A stretch of 64,000 nucleotides of DNA from JASGMR01 sp963664675 (GTDB taxonomy: Bacteria; Thermotogota; Thermotogae; Petrotogales; Kosmotogaceae), in NCBI GenBank assembly GCA_963664675.2, contig CAXXLB010000002.1, forward strand, positions 496,001 through 560,000, written 5' to 3'. Below the pieces are notes generated by a model. It searched no databases. It worked only from the letters and a program-made list of their open reading frames with translations, and was not told where the DNA came from. Shown piece by piece: positions 17,571 through 30,937 of this stretch. Position 1 is the stretch's first letter. Every line of letters starts with the position of its first letter. The position numbers and the translations under genes were made by a program.

Positions 17571-17755
17571 ATTTTGAGACCGCATGGACTGTTTTTAACA
17601 GTGAACTTACAGTAAACCCGCATATAAAATTATCAAGTGTTCCACAACCTCTCGCGTTCATCAATTTTTAGCTACGGCAGAACAGCAAAGATCTGTATCA
17701 CGGATGACTTAATCATAAAAATAATATAACCGGAGTAAACTGAACGGATAGGTTT

Positions 17756-18970
17756 TTACTCTTTGATATTGGAGAAGAATATGAGTGGGATCATTATTAT
17801 GCCGATTATCAAAAAAGAATTCGGCATTCCAAAATTATCTACTAAGTAACCCATAAGAGGAGCCAAAATTGATATAAAAATCATTCTCATCTGTGATTCG
17901 AGTGACAGACCGGAGGCCATTAATTCCCGGGGAAATTTTTCGCTCAGATATGAAACGTTTACGGGCCTTCTGAGATTATAAAGAATATATAAGAGGATGA
18001 AGATGATCACCGAAAGATATTCAACATTCAGATTCAGGAAAATCCAGATCAATATCAAAAATATTCCGCCGGTCAAATAGGAAAGGTTCAAAAAATGCTC
18101 TTTACTTTTAAAGTGTGAACATACTTTTTCCGAGTTACTCGACGCAAAACTCGTGAGTAAAAATAAGAAGAAATAAACGATTCCTATTAGAACAGAGGAT
18201 CTTGTCTGGATATCATAGTCTTTCAATAATGGTATTGAAAGAGTCATGGTGACCAGAATCGGCTGAAGGTATTCTTTCGATGTTTTAAAGAATGAATCAA
18301 AAATTGAAGCATTAAAGATTCCGCTGCGGGATTCCTGTTTTTTGAATAAAGAAATAAAATCTTTCAGAAACTCCCTTTTAGTTTTTTTGATTATTTCCGA
18401 GTCCAGGTAGTTTGGATAAGAGAGCAAATTGAAAAAATTCAGTATGTATGGAATTATTGAGGCCAGAAAAATGATGCTGTATTTTCCGGTATAAAAAACG
18501 AGCCCTGCGGCAACTAATGCATTTATAGCAGAACCGAATTGAGAAAAGGCTCTTGTTTTGCCGTAGTATTCTGTTTTTTTATCCAAATGATTATTTATTC
18601 TTAAATATGAAAGTATCAGTGCTTTGTGAGTTCCCGTCCTGAAGGCTTCTCCAAGTGCAAAAATTATCATTGCGATAATCATTAAGAAGAATTTGCCTGA
18701 AAAGAAAAACAATAAAAAGGAGAATATATAAGAGATCATTGAAAACAGCATTGAAACTTTTCTGCCTTTGATATCGGCAATGAATCCCGTCGGTATTTCC
18801 AGGATATAATTCGAAATTTCTCTTATTGAAATCAATATACCGATTTGAAAGAATGAAAATCCCTTTTCAAGGAAGAAAAGTATCAGAAAGGGTTCAAAAA
18901 ACCGTAAATTTTTCAGAAAACCGTAGAGAGAGAATTTGTAGAATTGTTTGTCCCTGTATAATAAATTCAT
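17756..18970 (-). CDS. MFS transporter
   Basis: A 404-residue integral membrane protein with about twelve hydrophobic segments. The conserved MFS loop between helices 2 and 3 is visible as GFIADIKGRKVSML, and the first helix segment contains FFQIGILISIREISNYILEIP. Both halves look complete. Members of this subgroup export drugs or small metabolites. It is divergently arranged with the following two-component system, separated by about 90 bases, but no functional tie is evident. No intrinsic terminator was clearly seen downstream. Confidence 0.85.
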   Translation of the reverse strand: MNLLYRDKQFYKFSLYGFLKNLRFFEPFLILFFLEKGFSFFQIGILISIREISNYILEIPTGFIADIKGRKVSMLFSMISYIFSFLLFFFSGKFFLMIIAMIIFALGEAFRTGTHKALILSYLRINNHLDKKTEYYGKTRAFSQFGSAINALVAAGLVFYTGKYSIIFLASIIPYILNFFNLLSYPNYLDSEIIKKTKREFLKDFISLFKKQESRSGIFNASIFDSFFKTSKEYLQPILVTMTLSIPLLKDYDIQTRSSVLIGIVYFFLFLLTSFASSNSEKVCSHFKSKEHFLNLSYLTGGIFLILIWIFLNLNVEYLSVIIFILLYILYNLRRPVNVSYLSEKFPRELMASGLSLESQMRMIFISILAPLMGYLVDNFGMPNSFLIIGIIMIPLIFFSNIKE

Positions 18971-19063
18971 AAAAGAATGTTATAACTAATATTGTATATT
19001 GTCAATCGTTTTAAGAATTTTCTAAGGTATCCTATTTATAATGAAACTAAAGAGGTGAAGCTA

Positions 19064-19726
19064 ATGAATGCAAAGATACTGTTCGTTGAAGATGATATTT
19101 ATATTTCAAAATTTGTAAAAATGGAATTGAATCATGAGGGTTATGAAGTGATTCATTTTGCGGATGGTATTGAAGCGACTGAATTTCTGGAAAACGGTAA
19201 GGTCGATCTCGCAATTCTTGATATCATGGTTCCGGGAATGGATGGATTATCTATATTGAGTGAAATAAGAGAATTTTATGGAATGGAACTTCCCGTTATA
19301 ATGCTCACCGCAAAAAGTGAACTGAACGATAAAGTTAGAGGTTTGAAAAATGGAGCAGATGATTATATAACGAAGCCTTTTGAGATAGAGGAATTGATAG
19401 CGAGAATTGAAGCCCTGTTGAGAAGGAAGGGTTTTGCAGAAATAATTTCATATGAAGATTTAACACTCGATAAAAAAAGCAGACAGGTTTTGGTGGATGG
19501 CGAACCGGTGGAGTTCAGCAAGACCGAGTTCGATCTTTTAATGGTCCTTTTACAGAACAAGGGAATTGTAATGTCCAAAGATAAGCTCTTGGAGAAAGTC
19601 TGGGGCGATGAAGAATGGGGAAACCCCAATGTAGTTGAAGTTTATATAAATTATGTGAGAAAGAAGTTGAAAGACAGGGGGAAATACATCAAAACAGTCA
19701 GAGGCAGTGGTTATGTTATTCGCTAA
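19064..19726 (+). CDS. OmpR/PhoB-family response regulator
   Basis: A 220-residue response regulator. The receiver domain carries the acidic pair in FVEDD, phosphoacceptor Asp53 in LAILDIMVPGMDG, Thr in MLTAK and Lys in DYITKPF. The C-terminal winged helix ends with VEVYINYVRKKLKDRG and the hairpin TVRGSGYVIR, both typical of the OmpR family. The ATG at 19064 follows GAGGTG by six bases; the longer frame to 18992 is not needed. It overlaps the histidine kinase gene by 14 bases, so the pair is coupled. The signal sensed is unknown. Confidence 0.93.
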   Translation: MNAKILFVEDDIYISKFVKMELNHEGYEVIHFADGIEATEFLENGKVDLAILDIMVPGMDGLSILSEIREFYGMELPVIMLTAKSELNDKVRGLKNGADDYITKPFEIEELIARIEALLRRKGFAEIISYEDLTLDKKSRQVLVDGEPVEFSKTEFDLLMVLLQNKGIVMSKDKLLEKVWGDEEWGNPNVVEVYINYVRKKLKDRGKYIKTVRGSGYVIR

Positions 19727-21050
19727 AAAGGACAGTCAGCCTCTTCCTATAACTTTTCAACTGACATTTATAATTTTGATGTTGATTCTGATAATTCTGA
19801 TCTCTTCTTATATATTCCTTTTTCAGGCGACTTCGGTTTTTTATATAAGGAGGGTTAATAAAGAAATATCCGACATAATAAAGGAGCATTTTTTAAAGCC
19901 GGCGACTTCTCAGGGACAGATCGGCCAGTTGAAAAGATCTTTTCTTAATATAAATGCGATAGTTGTTCTGAACGATGAGATATTGACTAATCCCAGTGAA
20001 TTGGAAAATATAAATGAAGTAATAGAGAGCGCAAGAGAGTACGGTATAGATAAAAAATCCATTATATTGAGGGTAGAAAACGAATCTTTTTTGGTTTTAA
20101 CGAATGAAGTTAACAATGACAGTTTTTTAGTTATAAAACCGATGATAGAATTCGATGGTTTTTTGGCTTTGTTAAAAAATATGATTTTTATCATCTCTCT
20201 CGTAACGATTGGTGTTTCAATTTTTCTCAGTATGATTATAAGTCATTATATTTCGCGACCAATTAAATCTATTGCCAGAGATATCCAGAATATTTCGGTC
20301 AGTAATCTATCTAAAAGAATCAAAGTGAACGAATCTAATCAGGAATTCAGTATTCTCTCGCGATCCGTAAATGATACTCTCGAAAAGATCGAAAGGGGTT
20401 ATATAAGACAAAAACAATTTTCGTCCGACGTTGCACATGAAATCAGAACACCGCTTACATCGATAACAGGATTTGCAAAATTGATTAAAAGATGGGGAGC
20501 GGAAGATCCTAAAGTGGCGCAGGAGGCGGCAGAAGATATATATAACGCCGGAAATAATTTGATAAAATTAACCGAAAATCTGATGTTTTTAGCACAACCC
20601 GATACCGAGATAAATTTTAAGGAAGAGAATATTGAAGATTTAATAAATGACGTACTGACGCATTTTTCAAGGGAAGAGATCGATAGAATAGTGTTAAAGG
20701 TTCCTGATGTAAAAGTTATTATAGATGAGAAGTTGTTCAAGATTCTTATAAAGACCCTAGTTGAAAACGCTTTAAAATACGGTGATAAAAAAGAAGTTCT
20801 GATACAGCTGAAAAATGGGAATTTAAATGTTATTGATAACGGAAAGGGTGTTCCGGAAAGCGAAAAAGATAAAATATTTAACAGGTTTTTTCAAAGCGAT
20901 TCTTCAAGATCTTCTAAAGGATTTGGTCTGGGACTCTCCATAGCGAAAAAGGTCAGTGATTCGCTGAAACTGCGTATAGAAGTTCTTGACAATCCTAATG
21001 GGGGGGCATGTTTTTCTGTACAGGGATTGAAGGTAGTACAAAACTCCTAA
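19713..21050 (+). CDS. Sensor histidine kinase, cognate of the preceding regulator
   Basis: A membrane-bound HAMP-containing histidine kinase (about 445 residues). Two transmembrane segments (residues 15-40 and about 155-180) flank a sensor domain of about 115 residues. HAMP follows (ISRPIKSIARDI), then HisKA with the phosphorylated His in DVAHEIRTPLTS (near residue 242) and the HATPase domain: N-box LVENALKYG, G1 DNGKGVP, F-box FNRFFQ and G2 GFGLGLSIAKK. ATG 19713 is preferred over GTG 19707 because GAGG precedes it at a suitable distance. It lies directly upstream of the rRNA operon but is separated by a promoter. Confidence 0.93.
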   Translation: MLFAKKDSQPLPITFQLTFIILMLILIILISSYIFLFQATSVFYIRRVNKEISDIIKEHFLKPATSQGQIGQLKRSFLNINAIVVLNDEILTNPSELENINEVIESAREYGIDKKSIILRVENESFLVLTNEVNNDSFLVIKPMIEFDGFLALLKNMIFIISLVTIGVSIFLSMIISHYISRPIKSIARDIQNISVSNLSKRIKVNESNQEFSILSRSVNDTLEKIERGYIRQKQFSSDVAHEIRTPLTSITGFAKLIKRWGAEDPKVAQEAAEDIYNAGNNLIKLTENLMFLAQPDTEINFKEENIEDLINDVLTHFSREEIDRIVLKVPDVKVIIDEKLFKILIKTLVENALKYGDKKEVLIQLKNGNLNVIDNGKGVPESEKDKIFNRFFQSDSSRSSKGFGLGLSIAKKVSDSLKLRIEVLDNPNGGACFSVQGLKVVQNS

Positions 21051-21102
21051 TGGATTCACAAAAGAAAAAATAAAAAGAAAAGAATCCTTAAGATTTAAAA
21101 GA

Positions 21103-21131
21103 TTGACAACACGAATGAATAGTGTTACACT
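21103..21131 (+). promoter_or_regulatory. rRNA operon promoter
   Basis: A perfect TTGACA at 21103-21108, a 17-base spacer, and TACACT at 21126-21131. Transcription would start near 21138, about 125 bases before the 16S 5' end. This is the strongest consensus promoter seen in the window, as expected for an rRNA operon. Confidence 0.8.
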
Positions 21132-21198
21132 TATTCCTGCGGCTTGGTTGAACGGCCGACTGTTAGAAGAAAGAAAAGAAGAGCAGGTCATTGAAAAA

Positions 21199-21213
21199 TG
21201 GATAGCATAAACC
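21199..21213 (+). other. 5' arm of the 16S processing stem
   Basis: TGGATAGCATAAACC here is exactly complementary to GGTTTATGCTATCCA at 22817-22831, on the far side of 16S. The 15-base perfect stem brackets the 16S gene and is the expected RNase III-type precursor processing stem. Confidence 0.8.
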
Positions 21214-21262
21214 GCAAACGCGAGCGAAAGCTCAAGTGAAATAGAAAAAAAGAGAAGAGTCA

Positions 21263-22803
<1,541 letters not shown>

Positions 22804-22869
22804 AGGGAGATTAATTGGTTTATGCTATCCAGTTTTGAGTGATGAAAGGTCATTGATAAGTGCATATTG

Positions 22870-25771
<2,902 letters not shown>

Positions 25772-25793
25772 GATATGTACATATGAGTGAGAA

Positions 25794-25914
25794 ATCCTGG
25801 GTGACGATACTGCAGGTGGAAATACCCGGATCCATCCCGAACCCGGCAGTCAAGCACTTACAGGCCGATGGTAGTATAGGGAGGCCCTATGCAAGAGTAG
25901 GTATTGCCCAGGAT
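25794..25914 (+). rRNA. 5S ribosomal RNA
   Basis: About 120 bases closed by the terminal stem ATCCTGGG / CCCAGGAT. The central GATCCATCCCGAACCCGGCAGTCAAG and GGCCGATGGTAGTATAGGG segments are the usual loop B/C and E of bacterial 5S. It starts about 22 bases after 23S and belongs to the same transcript, closed by the terminator at 25928. Confidence 0.95.
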
Positions 25915-25927
25915 TTCCTTTTATAAG

Positions 25928-25951
25928 AAGGAGCGTAATGCTCCTTTTTTT
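25928..25951 (+). terminator. rRNA operon intrinsic terminator
   Basis: AAGGAGC (25928-25934) and GCTCCTT (25940-25946) form a stem with a GTAAT loop, followed by seven T. It lies 14 bases after the 5S end and closes the rRNA operon. Confidence 0.92.
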
Positions 25952-25967
25952 ATTTTATAATAGATGT

Positions 25968-26714
25968 ATGGAAAAGAAGAAAATGATAAGAAGACTGGAA
26001 GAAATATCCAATAATGCTTTACCTTCACTGAATACTTACTTGTACGATGGCTGGCTTTTGAGATCCTCTCTCGGCTTTACTAAAAGAGCCAATTCTGTTT
26101 CACCTCTCTATCCTTCCTCACTCGATCTCCTTTATAAGATCCCTTTCTGCCAGGACTTTTATAAACGAAAAAATTTACCTCTGATATTCAAATTATTTGA
26201 ATACACTGATCCTGGAAACCTCGATGAAAAACTTCAGGAAATGGACTATATTAAATATGATGATGCACTTGTTTTATCTATGAATATAAAAGACAGAATA
26301 TTTTTATCTGCAGAGAATATTGAAATAAAAGAAGGGGTTTCAGATGAATGGATTGATGAATATTTTAAATTACATGGTCCTATTGAATATAGAAATGTAG
26401 CTTTTAAAATGTTCGAAAAAGTATCTGACAAAATATTTTCGGTACAAAAGATAATAAATAAAAAATCCGTTGCCTTTGGAATAGGTGTTATGGAAATGGA
26501 TTATATAGGAATATTCAATGTATTTGTTAATCCGGAATTTCGAAGAAAGGGGTTCGGAGAAGAAATAATCAATACGATAATAAATGTTGGAAAAAGAGAA
26601 GGTGCTGAAGAGGCATATTTGCAGGTTGAATTAAAAAATTATTCTGCAATTTCACTTTATAATAAGATAGGGTTCAATGTGCTTTATAAATATTGGTACA
26701 GAAAAAAGCGCTGA
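25968..26714 (+). CDS. GNAT-family N-acetyltransferase
   Basis: A 248-residue acetyltransferase. The GNAT core lies in the C-terminal half: beta4 YIGIFNVFVNPEFRRKGFGEEII contains the acetyl-CoA pyrophosphate loop (RRKGFG), followed by AYLQVELKNYSAISLYNKIGF for motif B. The N-terminal half (YDGWLLRSSLGFTKRANSV) resembles the N-terminal region of GNAT proteins that often act on small molecules. The start at 25968 has no Shine-Dalgarno sequence but has TATAAT only seven bases upstream, so the mRNA may be leaderless; the frame could be extended upstream only into the rRNA terminator. Substrate unknown. Confidence 0.85.
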   Translation: MEKKKMIRRLEEISNNALPSLNTYLYDGWLLRSSLGFTKRANSVSPLYPSSLDLLYKIPFCQDFYKRKNLPLIFKLFEYTDPGNLDEKLQEMDYIKYDDALVLSMNIKDRIFLSAENIEIKEGVSDEWIDEYFKLHGPIEYRNVAFKMFEKVSDKIFSVQKIINKKSVAFGIGVMEMDYIGIFNVFVNPEFRRKGFGEEIINTIINVGKREGAEEAYLQVELKNYSAISLYNKIGFNVLYKYWYRKKR

Positions 26715-26743
26715 ATTTTTATGGATAAAATAAAGGAGTTTCT

Positions 26744-27673
26744 ATGTTTAAGATTATTATCACAGTGAAAAATCTGAATCAACTTAAAAAATTACCTGCA
26801 TCGGAAAACTTTTCGGTGAGATTGAATACATCGCATGTTGATGAGACGAGTATAAAAAAAATTCTTGAGAATTACGAATATAAATTTCCACTTTATCTGG
26901 ATTTGAAGGGTTCTAAGATGAGAACCGGTGATGCTCAAAAGGAATTTTACTTAGCAGGCACCGATCAGGTTTATGTAAATTCATCATGTGAATATGAGAA
27001 AACTATTTTGATAGATGAAGAAATAATGAATTTGATAAAAACAGGAATGAAAATTCTTATAGATGATGGAAAGATACAATTGGAAATAACGTCTTTCAAT
27101 TCCCGTGGTTACAGGGCAACGGTGGTAAAGGGAGGAAAAATCAGAAAGAACAAAGGATTCAATATTTCGCCTCATCCGATAGTTTTTAAAACACTTTCAG
27201 AAAGGGATTTGAATATTGTTAATATGAGTAAAAATTATGATTTTGTAAGATATGCCCTTTCGTTTGTTGGATCGCGTGAAGAAGTGAACTATTTGAAAAA
27301 TATATCGGGAAAATTTGTATCTGCGAAAATTGAAAGAGATCTTTCGTTTGATACAATAGCGGAAATTTCCGGAAGATCTGATGAATTATGGTTTTGCCGG
27401 GGAGATTTAGGCTCTCAATTGGGATTTAGAAATCTTGCTTCGTTTTACCTGAGTTTTTCAAAAAAGATGAGTGAAATGAACGTTCCGGTAATCATGGCCG
27501 GAGAGGTACTGGAATTTATGGTAGAAAATCCCAGACCCACCAGGACTGAAATATGTCATTTGTATGATTTAATAGATAAAGGATATTCGGGAATAGTGCT
27601 CTCCGATGAAACGACTTATGGAAAGTACCCGGAAGAGATAATAAATTTTTTGGAGGAGATGCAGCTCATATGA
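26744..27673 (+). CDS. Pyruvate kinase-like protein lacking the C-terminal domain
   Basis: A 309-residue protein that follows the A/B domains of pyruvate kinase in order: RLNTSHVD (K+/metal site RxNxSH), LYLDLKGSKMRTG, LIDDGKIQLEI, KGGKIRKNKGFNIS, DFVRYALSFVGSREEV, the AKIER lysine segment, CRGDLGSQLG, ENPRPTRTEICHLYDLIDKGYSG and LSDETTYGKYP. It stops where the allosteric C domain (about 120 residues) of a normal pyruvate kinase would begin. It may still catalyse phosphoenolpyruvate/pyruvate phosphoryl transfer, or have another enolate reaction; this is inferred. It overlaps tex by four bases and is probably cotranscribed with tex and iadA. Confidence 0.75.
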   Translation: MFKIIITVKNLNQLKKLPASENFSVRLNTSHVDETSIKKILENYEYKFPLYLDLKGSKMRTGDAQKEFYLAGTDQVYVNSSCEYEKTILIDEEIMNLIKTGMKILIDDGKIQLEITSFNSRGYRATVVKGGKIRKNKGFNISPHPIVFKTLSERDLNIVNMSKNYDFVRYALSFVGSREEVNYLKNISGKFVSAKIERDLSFDTIAEISGRSDELWFCRGDLGSQLGFRNLASFYLSFSKKMSEMNVPVIMAGEVLEFMVENPRPTRTEICHLYDLIDKGYSGIVLSDETTYGKYPEEIINFLEEMQLI

Positions 27674-29814
27674 ATGATTTTATTAAAGAAATTTCAGAAA
27701 AATTGAATATTCCGAAATGGAAAATAAAAAATACGGTTGATCTACTGGAGGAGGGAAAAACTATCCCTTTCATTTCCAGATATAGAAAAGAAAGAACAGG
27801 AGAACTCAATGAAATACAGATCAGAGAGATTTTCGACAATTTAGAATATTTGAAAAAATTATCAACGAGAAAAGAAGAAGTCTTAAAGAATATAGAAGAA
27901 AAAGGAAAACTCACCGAAGAGTTGAGAAAAGAAATTGAGAACGCAAAAACTCTACAGGTGGTGGAAGATCTCTATTTACCCTTCAAAACGAGGAAGAAAA
28001 CGAGGGCCGATAAAGCGATAGAAAAAGGTCTGGAACCTCTCAGTATTTTTTTAAAAACTTCCGTAAAAAGAGACGACGAATTTTTAAATTCGTTCATTTC
28101 TGAAGATAAGGAATTAGGATCACTTGATGAAGTTTTGGGCGGAGCTAAGGATATAATAGCTCAGGAGATTTCCCAGAATGTGAAGGTCAGAGATTTTTTA
28201 AGAAATATTTTAAAAAGATACGGAATTATGGAGACTTCTAAAACGGATAAAGAGGACGAAAGAGAAGTATACAGAGATTACTATGAATTCTCTCAGGAGA
28301 TTACAAGATTGGTACCTCATAGAGTTATGGCGATTTTCAGGGGCGAAAAAGAAAAAAAGATCAACTGTCGTTTAACACTCAACAGAGATATAGAGCAAAA
28401 AATGATAAACCTCGTTGGATTTAATAAGTCCCTGGCATATTATGATTATATTGTTGAGGCTCTTGAAGATTCTTATACGAGACTTCTTTTCCCTTCTATT
28501 GAAAGGGAAGTGAGAAATGAACTTAAAGAAGATGCGGAAGAAAGGGCGATAAAGGTTTTTTCTAAAAATTTAAGAGAACTCCTCCTGACTGCTCCACTCG
28601 GGCAAAAAGTTGTTATGGGAATAGACCCGGGTTACAGAACCGGTTGTAAAGTGGCGGTCGTCGATTCGAAAGGAGAAATGGTATATTTTGATACAATTTA
28701 TCCCACTCCACCAAAGAATGACGTAATAGGAGCCTCTTCAAAACTCACCGGAATAATAAAAAAATTAAAAGTAGAAATAATTTCGATTGGTAACGGAACA
28801 GGATCGAGGGAAACAGAACAATTTGTTGCGGATATGATAAAAGATAACGAATTGAATTGTAAATATTTAATAACCTCGGAATCTGGAGCCTCGGTATATT
28901 CCGCTTCTAAAGTTGCCATAGAGGAGTTTCCCCAATACGACGTTACTACAAGGGGAGCTATATCAATTGCGAGGAGAGTTCAGGATCCTCTGGCCGAATA
29001 TGTAAAGATTCCGCCTTTTTCTATAGGGGTTGGAATGTATCAACATGATCTGCCTAAAACCGAGTTGAATAATTCGCTGGACAGGGAAGTGGAATCCGTT
29101 GTCAATTTAGTTGGGGTCAATCTCAACACAGCCTCTGAGCATCTTTTAAAGCATATATCCGGATTGAATTCGAAGACCGCAAAAAATATCGTTCTGGAAA
29201 GAAATGAAAAAGGATTCTTCGAGAAAAGAAAAGATCTGTTGAAGGTAAAGGGATTAGGCAAAAAGGCTTTTGAACAGGCTGCAGGATTCTGCAGAATAAT
29301 TAATGGAAAAAATCCCCTTGATGGAACAACGATACATCCCGAATCCTACGAAATTGCCCTCGACATTTTAAAAACGATAAATTTTGATCCTTCTCAGATA
29401 TTTGAACATAGAGAAGAATTGAATGAAAAACTAAAATCGTTTGATCCGGAAAATTTTTCCAGGAAGGAAGAATTTAATTCTATTACCGTTAATGATATTT
29501 ATAATATTTTACAAAAACCTGGTCTGGATCCAAGAGAAGAACTGGAAAAGCCGATATTGAGATCCGATGTTCTTTCTATGAATGATTTGAAAGAAGGTAT
29601 GGAATTGGAAGGCACGGTCAGAAATGTGGTTGATTTTGGAGCATTTGTAGATATTGGCGTTAAACAGGACGGTTTGGTGCATAGATCAAAAATGGGGAAT
29701 AGAAGAGGAGATCCACTAAACGTTTTTTCAATTGGACAGATAATAAAAGTGAAAATACTTTCCGTAGATGTTGAGAGAAAAAGAATTTCATTAGAATTCA
29801 TAGGGAGCGATTAA
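27670..29814 (+). CDS. tex: Tex-family S1 RNA-binding protein
   Basis: Tex is a cytoplasmic nucleic-acid-binding protein linked to transcription and RNA stability. The 714-residue protein shows the usual order: helical N-terminal region (KTIPFISRYRKERTGELNEIQIREI), the YqgF RNase H-like domain starting VMGIDPGYRTGCKVAVVD near residue 315, a helix-hairpin-helix region (VNLNTASEHLLKHISGL, LKVKGLGKKAFEQAAGF) and a C-terminal S1 domain (LEGTVRNVVDFGAFVDIG). Length and order match the family. It overlaps the pyruvate-kinase-like gene by four bases and is followed closely by iadA. Confidence 0.95.
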   Translation: MNDFIKEISEKLNIPKWKIKNTVDLLEEGKTIPFISRYRKERTGELNEIQIREIFDNLEYLKKLSTRKEEVLKNIEEKGKLTEELRKEIENAKTLQVVEDLYLPFKTRKKTRADKAIEKGLEPLSIFLKTSVKRDDEFLNSFISEDKELGSLDEVLGGAKDIIAQEISQNVKVRDFLRNILKRYGIMETSKTDKEDEREVYRDYYEFSQEITRLVPHRVMAIFRGEKEKKINCRLTLNRDIEQKMINLVGFNKSLAYYDYIVEALEDSYTRLLFPSIEREVRNELKEDAEERAIKVFSKNLRELLLTAPLGQKVVMGIDPGYRTGCKVAVVDSKGEMVYFDTIYPTPPKNDVIGASSKLTGIIKKLKVEIISIGNGTGSRETEQFVADMIKDNELNCKYLITSESGASVYSASKVAIEEFPQYDVTTRGAISIARRVQDPLAEYVKIPPFSIGVGMYQHDLPKTELNNSLDREVESVVNLVGVNLNTASEHLLKHISGLNSKTAKNIVLERNEKGFFEKRKDLLKVKGLGKKAFEQAAGFCRIINGKNPLDGTTIHPESYEIALDILKTINFDPSQIFEHREELNEKLKSFDPENFSRKEEFNSITVNDIYNILQKPGLDPREELEKPILRSDVLSMNDLKEGMELEGTVRNVVDFGAFVDIGVKQDGLVHRSKMGNRRGDPLNVFSIGQIIKVKILSVDVERKRISLEFIGSD

Positions 29815-29815
29815 T

Positions 29816-30937
29816 TTGTATTTGTTGAAAAATATTGAAATTTTCGGACCGGAATACCTTGGAAAAAAAGATTTGTTTATTGCCGGAGATAAAATTCAGG
29901 TAATTGAGAAAGATATTATAGAATCTCCACTCAGAAATCTTGGCGCTGAAGTTATAGATTGTAGCGGGGATCGTCTGATTCCGGGATTTGTTGACGGGCA
30001 TGTGCATTTGATAGGTGGGGGAGGCGAAGGTGGTTTTTATACTAGAACCCCTGAGGGCAATCCCGAGGACTTTGTCAAACACGGTACTACAACAATCATA
30101 GGTCTTTTAGGAACTGACGGAATCACCAGAAATCACAGATCTCTTCTGGCAAAGGCGAGGGCATTTAATATATTCGGTGTGGAAACATTTATAATGACCG
30201 GTTCATACAGATTTCCTCTGAAAACTATAACCGGGGATGTGATGGAAGATATAGTGCTCATTCCCGAGATAATAGGCGTGGGGGAACTTGCAATAGCCGA
30301 TCATAGAGGTTCTAATATTTCAATTGAAGAGCTGCAGAGACTAACCCTCGATACCCGGGTTGCAGGAATGCTTTCCGGAAAGGCCGGAAAGGTCATTTTA
30401 CATGTGGGGCCTTCCAATGAAAAATTGAATATTCTTTTTGAAATAGTAAAAAAGGATATTTTGCCTTCATATCAATTCTTACCCACTCACATCGCAAGAT
30501 CTGAAGCTCTTTTGAATGAGGGATTGAGGTGGATAGAGGAGTACGAAGGATATATTGATTTTACGGCTTCCGAAAGAATAGTCGGCAGGATTGCTGAATT
30601 ACTCAATAATTCGAAATATATGGATAATATTTGTATTTCCACCGATGGATTGGGTAGTTTACCCGTGTTCAATTTAAACCATGAATTGGTTTCTATAAAA
30701 TCGTCTCCCGTTGATGGATTGATTAACATTTTCCGAAAATTGGTAAAAGAAGAGGGTATTGAAATTCAAAAAGCACTTTTGCCATTTACAAAGAATCCTT
30801 CGACGTTTTTCAGGTTCGATAAAAAAGGTATAGGAATAATAAGGGGAGGAAGTATGGCTTCTTTTTCCGTATTGGATAAAGATTTAAATATAAAAAATGT
30901 TTTTTTGAAAGGAAAAAAACTAGATAGTATTATTTAA
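29816..30937 (+). CDS. iadA: Isoaspartyl dipeptidase, amidohydrolase family
   Basis: IadA cleaves the beta-linked dipeptides that remain when isoaspartate-damaged proteins are degraded. The 373-residue protein has the metal site FVDGHVHLIGGGGEGGF, the family hallmark TRTPEG, ILHVG, FLPTHIARS, ICISTDGLGS with the catalytic Asp, and a C-terminal segment GSMASFSVLDKD. The segment VGELAIADHRGS aligns with the position of the carbamylated lysine of the E. coli enzyme but shows Glu, as far as I can align it from memory. Start TTG 29816 has GGGAG eight bases before it. The 3' end overlaps the convergent pfkB gene by 18 bases. Confidence 0.88.
   Translation: MYLLKNIEIFGPEYLGKKDLFIAGDKIQVIEKDIIESPLRNLGAEVIDCSGDRLIPGFVDGHVHLIGGGGEGGFYTRTPEGNPEDFVKHGTTTIIGLLGTDGITRNHRSLLAKARAFNIFGVETFIMTGSYRFPLKTITGDVMEDIVLIPEIIGVGELAIADHRGSNISIEELQRLTLDTRVAGMLSGKAGKVILHVGPSNEKLNILFEIVKKDILPSYQFLPTHIARSEALLNEGLRWIEEYEGYIDFTASERIVGRIAELLNNSKYMDNICISTDGLGSLPVFNLNHELVSIKSSPVDGLINIFRKLVKEEGIEIQKALLPFTKNPSTFFRFDKKGIGIIRGGSMASFSVLDKDLNIKNVFLKGKKLDSII

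Noticed and set aside
17571..17755. Possible hairpin between the nucleotidase and MFS genes
   Set aside because: ACTGT/ACAGT stem is only five bases and lacks a good T run.
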